Shown: piece after piece, positions 52,041 to 61,560 of the stretch
Layout: every line of letters begins with the position of its first letter
Position numbering within the stretch: position 1 is the first letter of the stretch
From: Glaciecola sp047250385
GTDB lineage: Bacteria; Pseudomonadota; Gammaproteobacteria; Enterobacterales; Alteromonadaceae
Assembly (NCBI RefSeq): GCF_047250385.1
Contig: NZ_JBLBVM010000054.1
Span: forward strand, 1 to 64,000
Reading direction: 5' to 3'
Length of the DNA stretch: 64,000 nucleotides
The notes under the pieces: generated by a model
The model's input: the letters and a program-made list of their open reading frames with translations, nothing else
What the model was told of the DNA's origin: nothing
Databases searched by the model: none
Position numbers and translations under genes: made by a program

Positions 52041-52119
52041 ATAATATTTTTCAACATCAAGCTATCATTGGACTGTAGCTTGATACTTTACAAAAGCATG
52101 TCTTAAGTAAAATTCCAGC

Positions 52120-52707
52120 CTAGAATGGAATATCATCGTCAAAATCAAAATCAGGCTCTGCCATTGGTGGTGCCTTTTGTGGCGCCTGTTGTGGCGATTG
52201 TGCTGGTTTCTGATAACCACCACCTTGGTTAGACTGACCGCCACCTTGTTGGTATCCACCTTGATTTGACTGACCGCCCTGATTTGAGTGACCACCTTGG
52301 TTATCTGCTGGACGCTGCTGGTAACCGCCTTGGCCGCCACCAGAATTTTGACCACCACCGGCGCCTTCATTACGCCCGCCTAGCATTTGCATTTGGTCTG
52401 CAATCACTTCAGTAGTGTAACGATCGTTTCCTTGCTGATCCTGCCACTTACGCGTTTGCAATTTACCTTCTAAGTAAATTTGAGAGCCTTTTTTCAAATA
52501 TTCGCCAGCGACTTCTGCTAAACGACGGTACATTGTCACTTTATGCCATTCTGTTTTTTCTTGAAGTTGACCTTGTTGATCTTTCCAACTTTCACTAGTG
52601 GCGATACTCAAATTGGCAACGGCATTACCATTAGGCATATATCGAACTTCTGGATCGTTACCTAAATTGCCAACTAAGATTACTTTATTCACACCTCTAG
52701 AGGCCAT
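52120..52707 (-). CDS. ssb: Single-stranded DNA-binding protein
   Basis: This 195-residue replicative SSB has an OB-fold N-terminal domain (GVNKVILVGNLGNDPEVRYM; TEWHKVTMYRRLAEVAGEYL; KKGSQIYLEGKLQTRKW). It is followed by a Gly/Gln/Asn-rich disordered linker of repeated QGGY-like segments (about 110-175) and the conserved acidic tip DFDDDIPF that binds partner proteins. The tetramer protects ssDNA in replication and repair. Only this copy is visible. Confidence 0.97.
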   Translation of the reverse strand: MASRGVNKVILVGNLGNDPEVRYMPNGNAVANLSIATSESWKDQQGQLQEKTEWHKVTMYRRLAEVAGEYLKKGSQIYLEGKLQTRKWQDQQGNDRYTTEVIADQMQMLGGRNEGAGGGQNSGGGQGGYQQRPADNQGGHSNQGGQSNQGGYQQGGGQSNQGGGYQKPAQSPQQAPQKAPPMAEPDFDFDDDIPF

Positions 52708-52932
52708 GCTAACTCCTGTTATTTACACTTTTAATTTTTTTAAATGTCGTTGTTATGTCTTATTTTGAGAAAACCGAAACTGCTTTCGCTCACAAATTCG
52801 AACTTTAATTTACGACTTAATTCTGCTCTCTAATATACTATTGTATTTGAAGTATTGCACATGCAATTCACGTCATTTTGCGATAAAACCAACTTTAGTT
52901 CAGCATTGTAAATATCTTATTTTAGATCTTTC

Positions 52933-54360
52933 TTAACTTATCAATGCTTTAGCTTTTTCGATGTCAAAACCTTGCGTTTCTACTTTCAAATAAACCGCAC
53001 GTTTTTCAGTATCAACGAACACTTCATGTACACCTTTCAGTTTTGTCAGATCATTTTCGAGTAGCGACGGTTGCGCTATGAACTTCGCCAAGTTTGCCTG
53101 TGGAATACTCAAAGTGAGTCTTTTCACTTTTGTCGCTTTTTGTAAGCCCGACACAATAAACATAGCTATCAGAATGATTACCAAACAAGCGACTAAGGCT
53201 AGTTTAGGACCAAGCCAAGTTGTTAAGGCTCCTGACAAAATACCGCCAAGAAAAGCGCCAAAGAACTGGGAACTCGCATAGATTCCCATCGCACTGCCCT
53301 TCTTTCCGGCAGGAGCAATACTCGACACCATCACTGGCATGTGTGCTTCCATGTAATTAAAGCCGGCAAAAAATAAGGTACCTGCGAGTAAAATGATAGG
53401 CCAATTTAGTCCAGGCAAAAGAAACAAGCCAAATCCTATTGCCATAAAAACTAAAGAAATAGTGAAAGAAGTTGAAGATTTAAGCTGCTTACACACTTTC
53501 ATCAATAGGACCAAAATCAGTATTGAGACAAACAAAATAGGTGTGTAGATTTTCCAATGCTCATCAAGACCAAAATCTATCTGTGTAAGTAAAACGGGCA
53601 CCTGCACAAAAAAGCACGTAATTAGCAAATGAACGATTAGGACACTCGCATTCAAACGCCATAAATTGGGATCTTGAACCAGATTTTTCAATTGACTCAA
53701 CTGGGGCAACGCATCACCTGAAGGGCTGTTTTCTTTCGGAGTCGGAACGCCAAATTTAACTAAAGGTAAACAACATACAGTAAGTACGGCAGTTATCCAG
53801 AAGATCCCTTGAATACCATAAAGACCCGCAATAATAGGCCCAGTCAATAAAGCCACGTAAAAAGAAAAGCCAATGGAAACACCAATAATCGCCATCACTT
53901 TCGCGCGTTCGGATTCGCGAGTAACATCGGCTGCCAGTGCCATCACAGCACCTGCAATGGCGCCAGCACCTTGCAATATTCGCCCAAAGGTTAGCATTGC
54001 CATCGAATCGGCATTTGCAGAAACAAGGCTTCCGATAGCAAAGAAACAAAGCCCTATATAAATAACAGGTTTGCGTCCCCACTTATCTGATAAAACACCC
54101 ATTGGAATTTGCAAAATTGCTTGGGTTAAGCCATACCCTCCTATTGCTAAACCAACTAGCATGGGTGAATAGTCAGGATATTCCACAGCTGCAATTGCGA
54201 GAACGGGGATGACCATAAATAAACCCAGCATACGCAATACATATACTAAAGCTAAACTAATGGCCGCACGTGTTTCTTGTCGATTCAAGTTCTTATGATT
54301 TCCATGGCTTGATTTGGTTAATTCTATATTCAGTAAACTGAAGCCGCGCAATTCTAGCAT
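52933..54360 (-). CDS. MFS transporter with C-terminal YAM-like domain (YajR-like)
   Basis: This 475-residue major facilitator protein has 12 predicted helices and the loop 2-3 signature GVLSDKWGRKPVIYIG, plus RILQGAGAIAGAVMALAAD. The C-terminal about 65 residues (LTLSIPQANLAKFIAQPSLL onward) form a small beta-alpha-beta fold after the last helix. This layout is that of E. coli YajR, a transporter with a YAM domain. Substrate is unknown. It is divergent from uvrA, as in Shewanella-type genomes. The N-terminal 30 residues are unlike the family, so a later start is possible. Confidence 0.82.
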   Translation of the reverse strand: MLELRGFSLLNIELTKSSHGNHKNLNRQETRAAISLALVYVLRMLGLFMVIPVLAIAAVEYPDYSPMLVGLAIGGYGLTQAILQIPMGVLSDKWGRKPVIYIGLCFFAIGSLVSANADSMAMLTFGRILQGAGAIAGAVMALAADVTRESERAKVMAIIGVSIGFSFYVALLTGPIIAGLYGIQGIFWITAVLTVCCLPLVKFGVPTPKENSPSGDALPQLSQLKNLVQDPNLWRLNASVLIVHLLITCFFVQVPVLLTQIDFGLDEHWKIYTPILFVSILILVLLMKVCKQLKSSTSFTISLVFMAIGFGLFLLPGLNWPIILLAGTLFFAGFNYMEAHMPVMVSSIAPAGKKGSAMGIYASSQFFGAFLGGILSGALTTWLGPKLALVACLVIILIAMFIVSGLQKATKVKRLTLSIPQANLAKFIAQPSLLENDLTKLKGVHEVFVDTEKRAVYLKVETQGFDIEKAKALIS

Positions 54361-54483
54361 AAGAACTTGTCGGACTCATTAGCGCATGATCCCTTCTAAG
54401 TAGAATCCGTAACAAACGCATATTTTCTTGCAAATTTGTGTCATACTAATTGATTGTTTCGGCACCATCTGATCTAAGGCAAC

Positions 54484-57336
54484 ATGGATAAAATAGAAGT
54501 TCGCGGGGCTCGCACCCATAATCTGAAAAACATCGATATTGTTCTCCCACGAGACAAACTCGTCGTCATCACTGGTTTATCCGGTTCAGGAAAATCTTCT
54601 CTCGCATTTGACACTTTATACGCTGAAGGTCAGCGCCGTTATGTTGAATCACTTTCAGCATATGCCCGACAGTTTTTATCGATGATGGAAAAGCCCGATG
54701 TGGACCATATCGAAGGCTTGTCACCTGCTATATCAATCGAACAGAAGTCGACCTCGCACAACCCACGCTCAACCGTAGGTACGATCACCGAAATCTACGA
54801 TTATTTACGTTTGTTATTCGCCCGCGTAGGTATACCAAAGTGTCCAGACCATGATGTTGCTCTGAATGCACAAACTGTGAGCCAAATGGTTGACCGCGTA
54901 TTAGAAATGCCTGAAGGCACGAAACTGATGCTGTTGGCACCCGTAGTGCAAGATCGAAAGGGTGAGCATGTAAAAACATTAGAAGGTTTGTCTGCACAAG
55001 GCTTTATTCGCGCTCGAATCGATGGCGAAGTTTGTGACTTGACCGATCCGCCTACTCTCGACCTACATAAAAAACACACGATTGAAGTGGTCGTCGATCG
55101 CTTTAAAGTGCGTGAAGACTTGCAACTGCGTTTAGCTGAGTCCTTTGAAACAGCGTTAACCTTGTCGTCAGGCTCGGCTAAAGTTGCATATATGGATGAA
55201 GAAGAGAAACACAAAGAAGAAATTGTCTTTTCAGCCAACTTTGCTTGCCCGCATTGTGGCTATAGCATTACCGAATTAGAGCCAAGAATATTCTCATTCA
55301 ACAACCCCGCGGGTGCCTGCCAGACATGTGATGGTTTGGGTACAAGGCAATTTTTCGACCCGCATCGCGTTGTGGGGAATAATGAAATTAGTTTAAGCGG
55401 CGGTGCCATACGTGGTTGGGACAAGCGCAGTTATTACTACTTTCAAATGCTTCAATCCGTTGCCGATCATTATGAGTTTGACTTAAACACACCATTTGAA
55501 GAGCTCGATAAGAAAGCCAAAGATATTGTGCTTTATGGTAGTAAAGGCACTTCAATTAAGTTTAAGTACATTAATGAACGCGGCGATATCATGGAGCGCA
55601 AGCATCCATTCGAAGGCATCATTCCGAACATGGAACGCCGTTATCGTGAAACAGAATCGAATACAGTGCGTGAAGAGCTGGGCAAATATATGAGCCATCA
55701 GCACTGTTCTGCATGCTCAGGCACGAGATTGCGACTCGAAGCGCGTAACGTCTTCATCGACGGTACAAACTTACCGCAAGTAGCCGAGATGTCGATTGCC
55801 GAATGTTTAGACTTATTCACTAACTTAGAGCTAAGCGGACAACGCGCAGCTATCGCTGACAAAATTTTAAAAGAAATAAAAGACCGCCTAGCCTTCCTGG
55901 TTAACGTTGGTTTGAATTACCTATCGCTCTCTCGCAGTGCCGATACCTTATCAGGCGGTGAAGCACAGCGCATAAGACTAGCCAGCCAAATTGGTGCTGG
56001 CTTAGTTGGCGTGATGTACGTTCTGGATGAACCATCCATTGGTTTGCACCAACGCGACAACGCAAGACTGCTAGAAACACTTCGCCATTTGCGTGATTTA
56101 GGTAACACCGTCATTGTGGTTGAACACGATGAAGATGCCATCAAAGAAGCTGATTACATTGTCGATATTGGCCCTGGTGCTGGTGTCCATGGAGGCGAAA
56201 TCATTGCTCAAGGTTCGCTTCAAGACATAATGGATAGTGAACAATCGCTTACTGGTAAGTACTTATCAGGGCGAGAATATATTGAAATACCTAAGAAGCG
56301 AAATAGCACGAAAAATCGTGAATGGGTAACTCTAACTGGTGCCACAGGTAACAATTTACAATCGGTGAATCTAAAAATTCCGCAGGGTTTAATGACCTGT
56401 ATTACTGGTGTTTCGGGTTCAGGTAAATCAACCCTCATTAACGATACTTTTTATCGTATTGCCCAACGCGAATTAAACCGTGCCACCACGAATGAGCCTG
56501 CTCCTTATAAATCGATTACGGGTTTAGAGCACATGGATAAAGTGGTCGACATCGACCAGAGCCCAATTGGCAGAACGCCGCGCTCGAACCCTGCAACTTA
56601 CGCGGGTATATTCACACCTATTCGTGAAATTTTTGCTGGCACACAAGAATCACGCTCGCGCGGCTACAAACCTGGCCGCTTCAGTTTCAACGTGAAAGGC
56701 GGACGCTGCGAAGCCTGCCAAGGTGATGGCCTAATAAAAGTAGAGATGCATTTCCTACCCGATGTTTACGTGCCTTGTGATGTTTGTGCTGGTAAGCGAT
56801 ATAACCGTGAAACTCTCGAGATTCGCTATAAGAACAAAAATATTCATGAAATTTTGGAAATGACGGTTGAAGATGCACGTGAATTCTTCGATGCTATTCC
56901 TGCTATCAATCGCAAGCTCCAAACCCTAATGGACGTAGGGCTTTCTTATATTCGATTAGGCCAGTCGGCGACCACATTGTCCGGTGGTGAAGCCCAACGT
57001 GTGAAGCTTGCTAAAGAGTTGTCTAAGCGCGATACGGGTCAAACTCTGTATATCTTAGATGAGCCAACTACTGGTTTGCATTTTCATGATATTAAACAGC
57101 TTTTAGAAGTGCTGCATCGCTTACGTGATCATGGCAACACAGTTGTTGTAATTGAGCACAACCTTGATGTCGTTAAAACCGCTGACTGGGTCATTGATCT
57201 AGGCCCTGAAGGTGGCTCTGGTGGCGGCTTAATCGTCGCTGAAGGTACGCCTGAAGATATTTGTAAAGTTGACGCTTCGCACACTGGTAAGTTTTTGACG
57301 CCGATGCTTGCGGTGAAGCAAGGCCAAGTGAAGTAG
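54484..57336 (+). CDS. uvrA: Excinuclease ABC subunit A
   Basis: This 950-residue damage-recognition ATPase of nucleotide excision repair works with UvrB. Two ABC cassettes are intact: Walker A GLSGSGKSSLAFDTLY and GVSGSGKSTLINDTFY; signatures LSGGEAQRIRLASQIG and LSGGEAQRVKLAKELS; Walker B VLDEPSIGLHQRD and ILDEPTTGLHFHD. The zinc modules are ANFACPHCGYS ... CQTCDGLG and GGRCEACQGDG ... CDVCAGKRY. Length is close to the E. coli protein (940). Confidence 0.98.
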   Translation: MDKIEVRGARTHNLKNIDIVLPRDKLVVITGLSGSGKSSLAFDTLYAEGQRRYVESLSAYARQFLSMMEKPDVDHIEGLSPAISIEQKSTSHNPRSTVGTITEIYDYLRLLFARVGIPKCPDHDVALNAQTVSQMVDRVLEMPEGTKLMLLAPVVQDRKGEHVKTLEGLSAQGFIRARIDGEVCDLTDPPTLDLHKKHTIEVVVDRFKVREDLQLRLAESFETALTLSSGSAKVAYMDEEEKHKEEIVFSANFACPHCGYSITELEPRIFSFNNPAGACQTCDGLGTRQFFDPHRVVGNNEISLSGGAIRGWDKRSYYYFQMLQSVADHYEFDLNTPFEELDKKAKDIVLYGSKGTSIKFKYINERGDIMERKHPFEGIIPNMERRYRETESNTVREELGKYMSHQHCSACSGTRLRLEARNVFIDGTNLPQVAEMSIAECLDLFTNLELSGQRAAIADKILKEIKDRLAFLVNVGLNYLSLSRSADTLSGGEAQRIRLASQIGAGLVGVMYVLDEPSIGLHQRDNARLLETLRHLRDLGNTVIVVEHDEDAIKEADYIVDIGPGAGVHGGEIIAQGSLQDIMDSEQSLTGKYLSGREYIEIPKKRNSTKNREWVTLTGATGNNLQSVNLKIPQGLMTCITGVSGSGKSTLINDTFYRIAQRELNRATTNEPAPYKSITGLEHMDKVVDIDQSPIGRTPRSNPATYAGIFTPIREIFAGTQESRSRGYKPGRFSFNVKGGRCEACQGDGLIKVEMHFLPDVYVPCDVCAGKRYNRETLEIRYKNKNIHEILEMTVEDAREFFDAIPAINRKLQTLMDVGLSYIRLGQSATTLSGGEAQRVKLAKELSKRDTGQTLYILDEPTTGLHFHDIKQLLEVLHRLRDHGNTVVVIEHNLDVVKTADWVIDLGPEGGSGGGLIVAEGTPEDICKVDASHTGKFLTPMLAVKQGQVK

Positions 57337-57382
57337 AAATAAGTCTTTATTAGGAAGTCGTAAGATAGAAGAAGGAAAAGAA

Positions 57383-57781
57383 ATGTTAAGTATTAAATTT
57401 GATGTTCGCTTTTATGAAACAGATGGTTTGCAACATGTCGGCAATACGGCCTTAGTTGGTTGGTTCGAAACCGCTCGCTTGCCTATTTTCAAATTTTTTA
57501 CGCCTACGCTCGACTTAAATAATTGGCCATTAATTTTGGCCAATTATAATGTCGACTTCTTGGAGCAAATTTACCTCGCAGATCCTGTTGAAATAAAAAC
57601 GTGGATAAGTCACATTGGAAACAGCTCGTTTGTTGTCTATCAAGAAGTGTGGCAATCAGATACGAAAAAAGCCAAGGGAACAACAACCTTGGTACGGTTC
57701 GATTACGCGAGTAAAAAAGCGGTGCGTATACCTGATGATATTCGAGCAATGCTTGAAGAGCATAAAATAGATCTTGAGTAG
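57383..57781 (+). CDS. Acyl-CoA thioesterase (4HBT, YbgC-like)
   Basis: This 132-residue hot-dog-fold thioesterase has the signature VRFYETDGLQHVGNTALVGW, then FETAR, with the Asp in place of the 4-hydroxybenzoyl-CoA thioesterase active site. AGAAGGAAAAGAA is an excellent Shine-Dalgarno just before the ATG. It follows uvrA by 46 bp. Substrate unknown. Confidence 0.85.
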   Translation: MLSIKFDVRFYETDGLQHVGNTALVGWFETARLPIFKFFTPTLDLNNWPLILANYNVDFLEQIYLADPVEIKTWISHIGNSSFVVYQEVWQSDTKKAKGTTTLVRFDYASKKAVRIPDDIRAMLEEHKIDLE

Positions 57782-57829
57782 AATCGCACAACTTAAAGTA
57801 AAGACAATCGTTTTAGATAGGACATCATC

Positions 57830-58534
57830 TTGAAGAATACAGATTTCATTAGCGTAATAGACAACGCGCTCTCGCCTGAGCTGTGCCAAGACATCATCAA
57901 GATCTTCGAGTCAAGTAAGCATCTAGCGCCCGGCAAAACGGGTGGCGGCGTGGATACAAGTAAGAAACGTTCAACGGATGTCTCTATATCTCGTCACGAA
58001 GAATTTAAAGAAGTGTACCAACAAGTAGCCGCTGTCACTGGCCAGCACTTGCTCGACTACTTTAAAACCTATTACTTCGCTTTGATTGGTCCTATTGGCT
58101 TAACGATGGCCGATTTAAAAACCGGCGAACCGGTAAAAATCACTGCCGATAACTTCGATGAGCAATTACTACCCCGTTTACCACAAGTTGTTAACTACTT
58201 ATTTCGACTAGGCGAAATTAACGCCCAAAAATATACTTTAGGCGACGGTGGTTATCCGTATTGGCATTCAGAGAATTACCCCCAGCAAGGCTCCAATGAT
58301 GCGCTTCACCGTAACTTGTTATTTATGTTTTATTTGAATGATGTAGAAGAAGGTGGAGAAACCGAGTTTTATTATCAGGATAAGAAGATTAGTCCTAAAG
58401 CAGGCAGAATGGTAATTGCGCCAAGTGGTTTTACACATACTCATCGCGGCAATATTCCAATATCCAACGACAAATACATTCTCACGTCATGGGTATTATT
58501 CAATCCCGCTGAACGCATTTACTCGCAAGGCTAA
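57830..58534 (+). CDS. 2-oxoglutarate-Fe(II) oxygenase (prolyl 4-hydroxylase-like)
   Basis: This 234-residue non-haem iron dioxygenase has a metal-site segment around PYWHSENYP (candidate His/acidic ligands) and the second His and 2OG-binding region GRMVIAPSGFTHTHRG. These match the H-x-D/E ... H pattern of the P4Hc superfamily. The start codon is TTG at 57830 with AGGA a little far upstream. The substrate is unknown; bacterial members hydroxylate proteins or small molecules. It is probably co-transcribed with the thioesterase gene, 48 bp upstream. Confidence 0.8.
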   Translation: MKNTDFISVIDNALSPELCQDIIKIFESSKHLAPGKTGGGVDTSKKRSTDVSISRHEEFKEVYQQVAAVTGQHLLDYFKTYYFALIGPIGLTMADLKTGEPVKITADNFDEQLLPRLPQVVNYLFRLGEINAQKYTLGDGGYPYWHSENYPQQGSNDALHRNLLFMFYLNDVEEGGETEFYYQDKKISPKAGRMVIAPSGFTHTHRGNIPISNDKYILTSWVLFNPAERIYSQG

Positions 58535-58540
58535 AAAAGA

Positions 58541-58582
58541 AAAAACGCCGCGTCAAACTAAATGAAGCGGCGTTATTTTTTA
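58541..58582. terminator. Bidirectional terminator between the oxygenase and chemoreceptor genes
   Basis: AACGCCGC (58544-58551) pairs with GCGGCGTT (58567-58574) with a T run after it on the plus strand and A-rich sequence before it. It ends two convergent genes. Confidence 0.85.
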
Positions 58583-58596
58583 GCGAAGTAAAAATC

Positions 58597-60216
58597 TTAG
58601 TATTTAAATTGCTGCATGATTCGGTTGAAATCTTTCGACAACTGCTCTAGCTCTGCACTCACTAAAGTAAGCTGTTCAGAACTTGAAGTCGTATCTTCGG
58701 TACGGTCATTGATCTCATCAACGTTAGACGAAATCATATCGGCAACTCTCTGTTGCTCACTGGTCGAATTGGCAATTTGATCATTCATGCGAGTAATACG
58801 ACTAATTGTATCCGTAATGGCATTTAAGCTAGTGCCCGCTTTGTTAGCTTCATCAACACTAATAGTTGCTTGCTCTGTTCCTTTCGCCATTACTGATACC
58901 GCTGAACGCGCTGCGTTTTGTAATTGCTCAATCGTTGCTTGTATTTCTTCCGTCGATTTCTGTGTGCGTGATGCTAATGTTCTAACCTCATCGGCTACAA
59001 CAGCGAACCCGCGACCTTGCTCACCGGCTCTCGCTGCTTCAATGGCCGCATTCAGGGCAAGTAAGTTAGTTTGCTCTGCGATGCCTTTTATCACATCTAG
59101 TACTACGCCTACTTGATTTGAATCTTCTTCTAGCTTTTTGATAACAACAGCGGTTTCTTCTACCCGAGCCGCTAAACTTTGAATACTGTTAACTGTTTGA
59201 TTCACGACACGTTGACCATCATCTGCCGCAGTTGAAGCTTCACCGGCTGCCATAGCGGCCTCATTCGCACTATTCGCGACTGCATCAACACTTGTTGTCA
59301 TTTCATCAACCGCTGCCTTAGCATCTGCCGCAGCCGTTTGTTGCGAAGAAATTGTTTGTCGAGCTTGGTTTGAAACTTGATTTAGATTTTCAGCAAGGTT
59401 CGATAAAGGCTTACTTGAATTACCAATATCTTGGACTACACCCTGAAGTTTCTCGATAAATTGATTGAACCAGTAAACTAAATCACCAATCTCATCAGCA
59501 TTTTCAGTTTTGATGCGTATAGTTAAGTCACCATCCTCTTGCGCCATATCTTTGAGTGATTTAACGACGTCGACAATGCTTTTTCGAAGGTTATTAATGA
59601 TAGGCAAGGCCGTCAAGAACAGTATCACCATTGTCGCGAGACCCATTATGATACCAAGTGTAATCAATGATTTAGCTGAGTCGTTAGCGCCGGAAATTGC
59701 TTCTTCAAACGAAATTTCGCGCTGATCACTAAATGCTTTTAGGTCTGCGCTTGCTTTGTCGTATAAAGCATTCATTTCTAATAGCGAGGACTGCAGCTTC
59801 GAAAAATCTGCAGTATTGTCAACCATCGACTTACTCACGTCGTAAGCAATTTGAAAATAAGAATCGAAATCTTGTAATATTGGGCTAACCTCTGATGCCA
59901 TACTGTCATCAAGGCGGACAATGAATTTAAGGTTATCAGAGGTTTTTGTTGCAAGGGTTTCGGCTTTCAGCAAACTTTCTTCGTCACCGGTGGTCACTGC
60001 TGCACTCAAGCTTTCCTTCACACTTTCCATTGAATTCAGGGCTTCGCGTGATTTCAATAGAGCGGGAGTTTGCTTAGTACGTGCGTCGTCTAGCAGTGCA
60101 ACATTATTGTAAGCAGTGTAAGTACTTATACCAATGTACGTCGCAAAACTGAGTGTTCCAATAATTGGAATCAAAAACAGTTTCTTAGCAATCGAAAGCT
60201 TAGCCAAAAAATTCAT
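58597..60216 (-). CDS. Methyl-accepting chemotaxis protein
   Basis: This 539-residue chemoreceptor has membrane helices near 13-33 and about 190-210 that flank a periplasmic four-helix-bundle domain. A HAMP domain and a methyl-accepting signalling domain follow, with the hairpin tip GIAEQTNLLALNAAIEAARA and GEQGRGFAVVADEVRTLA. No C-terminal NWETF-type pentapeptide is present, so it would rely on other receptors for CheR tethering. The ligand is unknown. Confidence 0.93.
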   Translation of the reverse strand: MNFLAKLSIAKKLFLIPIIGTLSFATYIGISTYTAYNNVALLDDARTKQTPALLKSREALNSMESVKESLSAAVTTGDEESLLKAETLATKTSDNLKFIVRLDDSMASEVSPILQDFDSYFQIAYDVSKSMVDNTADFSKLQSSLLEMNALYDKASADLKAFSDQREISFEEAISGANDSAKSLITLGIIMGLATMVILFLTALPIINNLRKSIVDVVKSLKDMAQEDGDLTIRIKTENADEIGDLVYWFNQFIEKLQGVVQDIGNSSKPLSNLAENLNQVSNQARQTISSQQTAAADAKAAVDEMTTSVDAVANSANEAAMAAGEASTAADDGQRVVNQTVNSIQSLAARVEETAVVIKKLEEDSNQVGVVLDVIKGIAEQTNLLALNAAIEAARAGEQGRGFAVVADEVRTLASRTQKSTEEIQATIEQLQNAARSAVSVMAKGTEQATISVDEANKAGTSLNAITDTISRITRMNDQIANSTSEQQRVADMISSNVDEINDRTEDTTSSSEQLTLVSAELEQLSKDFNRIMQQFKY

Positions 60217-60274
60217 ACTTCACCTAACTTATTTTATGTTTGCGCACTTTTACTAGTACAAAATTGGTGTATGT

Positions 60275-60781
60275 CTATCCCTCGAACTCAGTAACTAGTT
60301 GACCTTTTAAGGTATAGCCTACTGTTGCGATATCCCCTTTCCAACCGTCTGTAGAGAGTATGCCTGTTACCCAAACGGCGTCGTATAGATTGTTTATCGG
60401 CACACCTTCAGAAAATTTTACATAAACTATCTGATTTGACGGTGGCGGTGGTACATGGATGCAAGCACCAAAATAAGGAACTAGCAAAAATTCCGTAATA
60501 TTATCGGCATCGCCTTCCAAAGGAACCACGAAGCCAGGAATCTTCACAAACTGCCCATTTAATTCTTCAAGCAGGGGAGCGTCAGGTTCAAGCTGGGTCA
60601 TTTGTCCGTTATGATCGACGGCACTAGGCGGAACAATATAGTCTTTAGGAACCATATCTTCCCAGTACAATTCTTTAGGTTTTTCATCCGCCGTTGCAGA
60701 AAAAGCTACGGTAAACAAGCACCAAGTGATTAATAATAACCCAAATTTAGATTGATTTTTCAACAAGCTGTCCTTTATCAC
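60275..60781 (-). CDS. DUF3299 periplasmic protein
   Basis: This 168-residue protein has a signal peptide (SKFGLLLITWCLFTVAFSATA) and the DUF3299 core. The core includes GQFVKIPGFVVPLEGDADNI and LLVPYFGACIHVPPPPSNQI, the latter with one conserved Cys-His pair. Many homologues occur near ABC-type MacB/LolD-like exporters, but none is adjacent here. Function not established. Confidence 0.82.
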   Translation of the reverse strand: MIKDSLLKNQSKFGLLLITWCLFTVAFSATADEKPKELYWEDMVPKDYIVPPSAVDHNGQMTQLEPDAPLLEELNGQFVKIPGFVVPLEGDADNITEFLLVPYFGACIHVPPPPSNQIVYVKFSEGVPINNLYDAVWVTGILSTDGWKGDIATVGYTLKGQLVTEFEG

Positions 60782-60830
60782 ATATTATTATTGGATCAAT
60801 AGTATAGACTTTAGTACTCAAATATCGAGC

Positions 60831-60857
60831 AAAAAAAAGCTCGCTAAAAGCGAGCTT
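60831..60857 (-). terminator. Rho-independent terminator after ppa
   Basis: On the minus strand AAGCTCGC pairs with GCGAGCTT and is followed by a run of eight T. It lies 38 bp after the ppa stop. Confidence 0.85.
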
Positions 60858-60894
60858 CTATATTCTTACTATTGAGGGTGTACAAAAACGACGC

Positions 60895-61428
60895 TTAAGC
60901 CGTCTTATTATAACGCTCAATGCTTTCTGTAATTTCAGCTTTAGCAGCATCAATATCAGCCCAGCCTTCAATCTTAACCCATTTGTTTGGTTCAAGATCT
61001 TTATAGTGAGAGAAGAAATGCTCAATTTGATTCTTTAACAAACCAGGGACATCTTCAATATTCTGAACATCATCGTAAATTTTAGTTAGTTTAGATACTG
61101 GCACCGCAATAACCTTCGCATCTTCGCCTGACTCATCAGTCATTTTAAGTACGCCAACAGGACGACACTTAATAACTGAACCCGCAATAAGTGGGTGTGG
61201 AGACATCACTAGTACATCAACTGGATCGCCATCGTCAGACAAGGTCAAATTTACATAACCGTAGTTCGCTGGGTATTGCATGCAAGTTGCCATAAAACGG
61301 TCAACGAAAAGTGCGCCAGTGTCTTTATCTACTTCGTACTTAACTGGCGTTGAGTATGCTGGGATTTCGATGATAACGTTCACTTCATCAGGTGCGTTTT
61401 TGCCTACTGGCACATCATTTAAGCTCAT
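60895..61428 (-). CDS. ppa: Inorganic pyrophosphatase
   Basis: This 177-residue family I soluble pyrophosphatase hydrolyses pyrophosphate to phosphate and drives biosynthetic reactions. Catalytic residues sit in KYEVDKDTGALFVDRF, DDGDPVDVLVMSPHPL (the metal-binding aspartates) and the late EHFFSHYKDLEPNKWVKIEG. It is closest to fbp but on its own transcript, with a terminator after it. Confidence 0.96.
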   Translation of the reverse strand: MSLNDVPVGKNAPDEVNVIIEIPAYSTPVKYEVDKDTGALFVDRFMATCMQYPANYGYVNLTLSDDGDPVDVLVMSPHPLIAGSVIKCRPVGVLKMTDESGEDAKVIAVPVSKLTKIYDDVQNIEDVPGLLKNQIEHFFSHYKDLEPNKWVKIEGWADIDAAKAEITESIERYNKTA

Positions 61429-61560
61429 GGATATTTCCTATTAATAAAATAATTGCCGCGATTATAAGAAAATATCGGCATACTATCTACATAAAGCGCC
61501 TAAGAGTTTCGTCTCATGCGCTTCAAGCTCCTATATCTTTGTTATTTCTTTGCTAATTCT

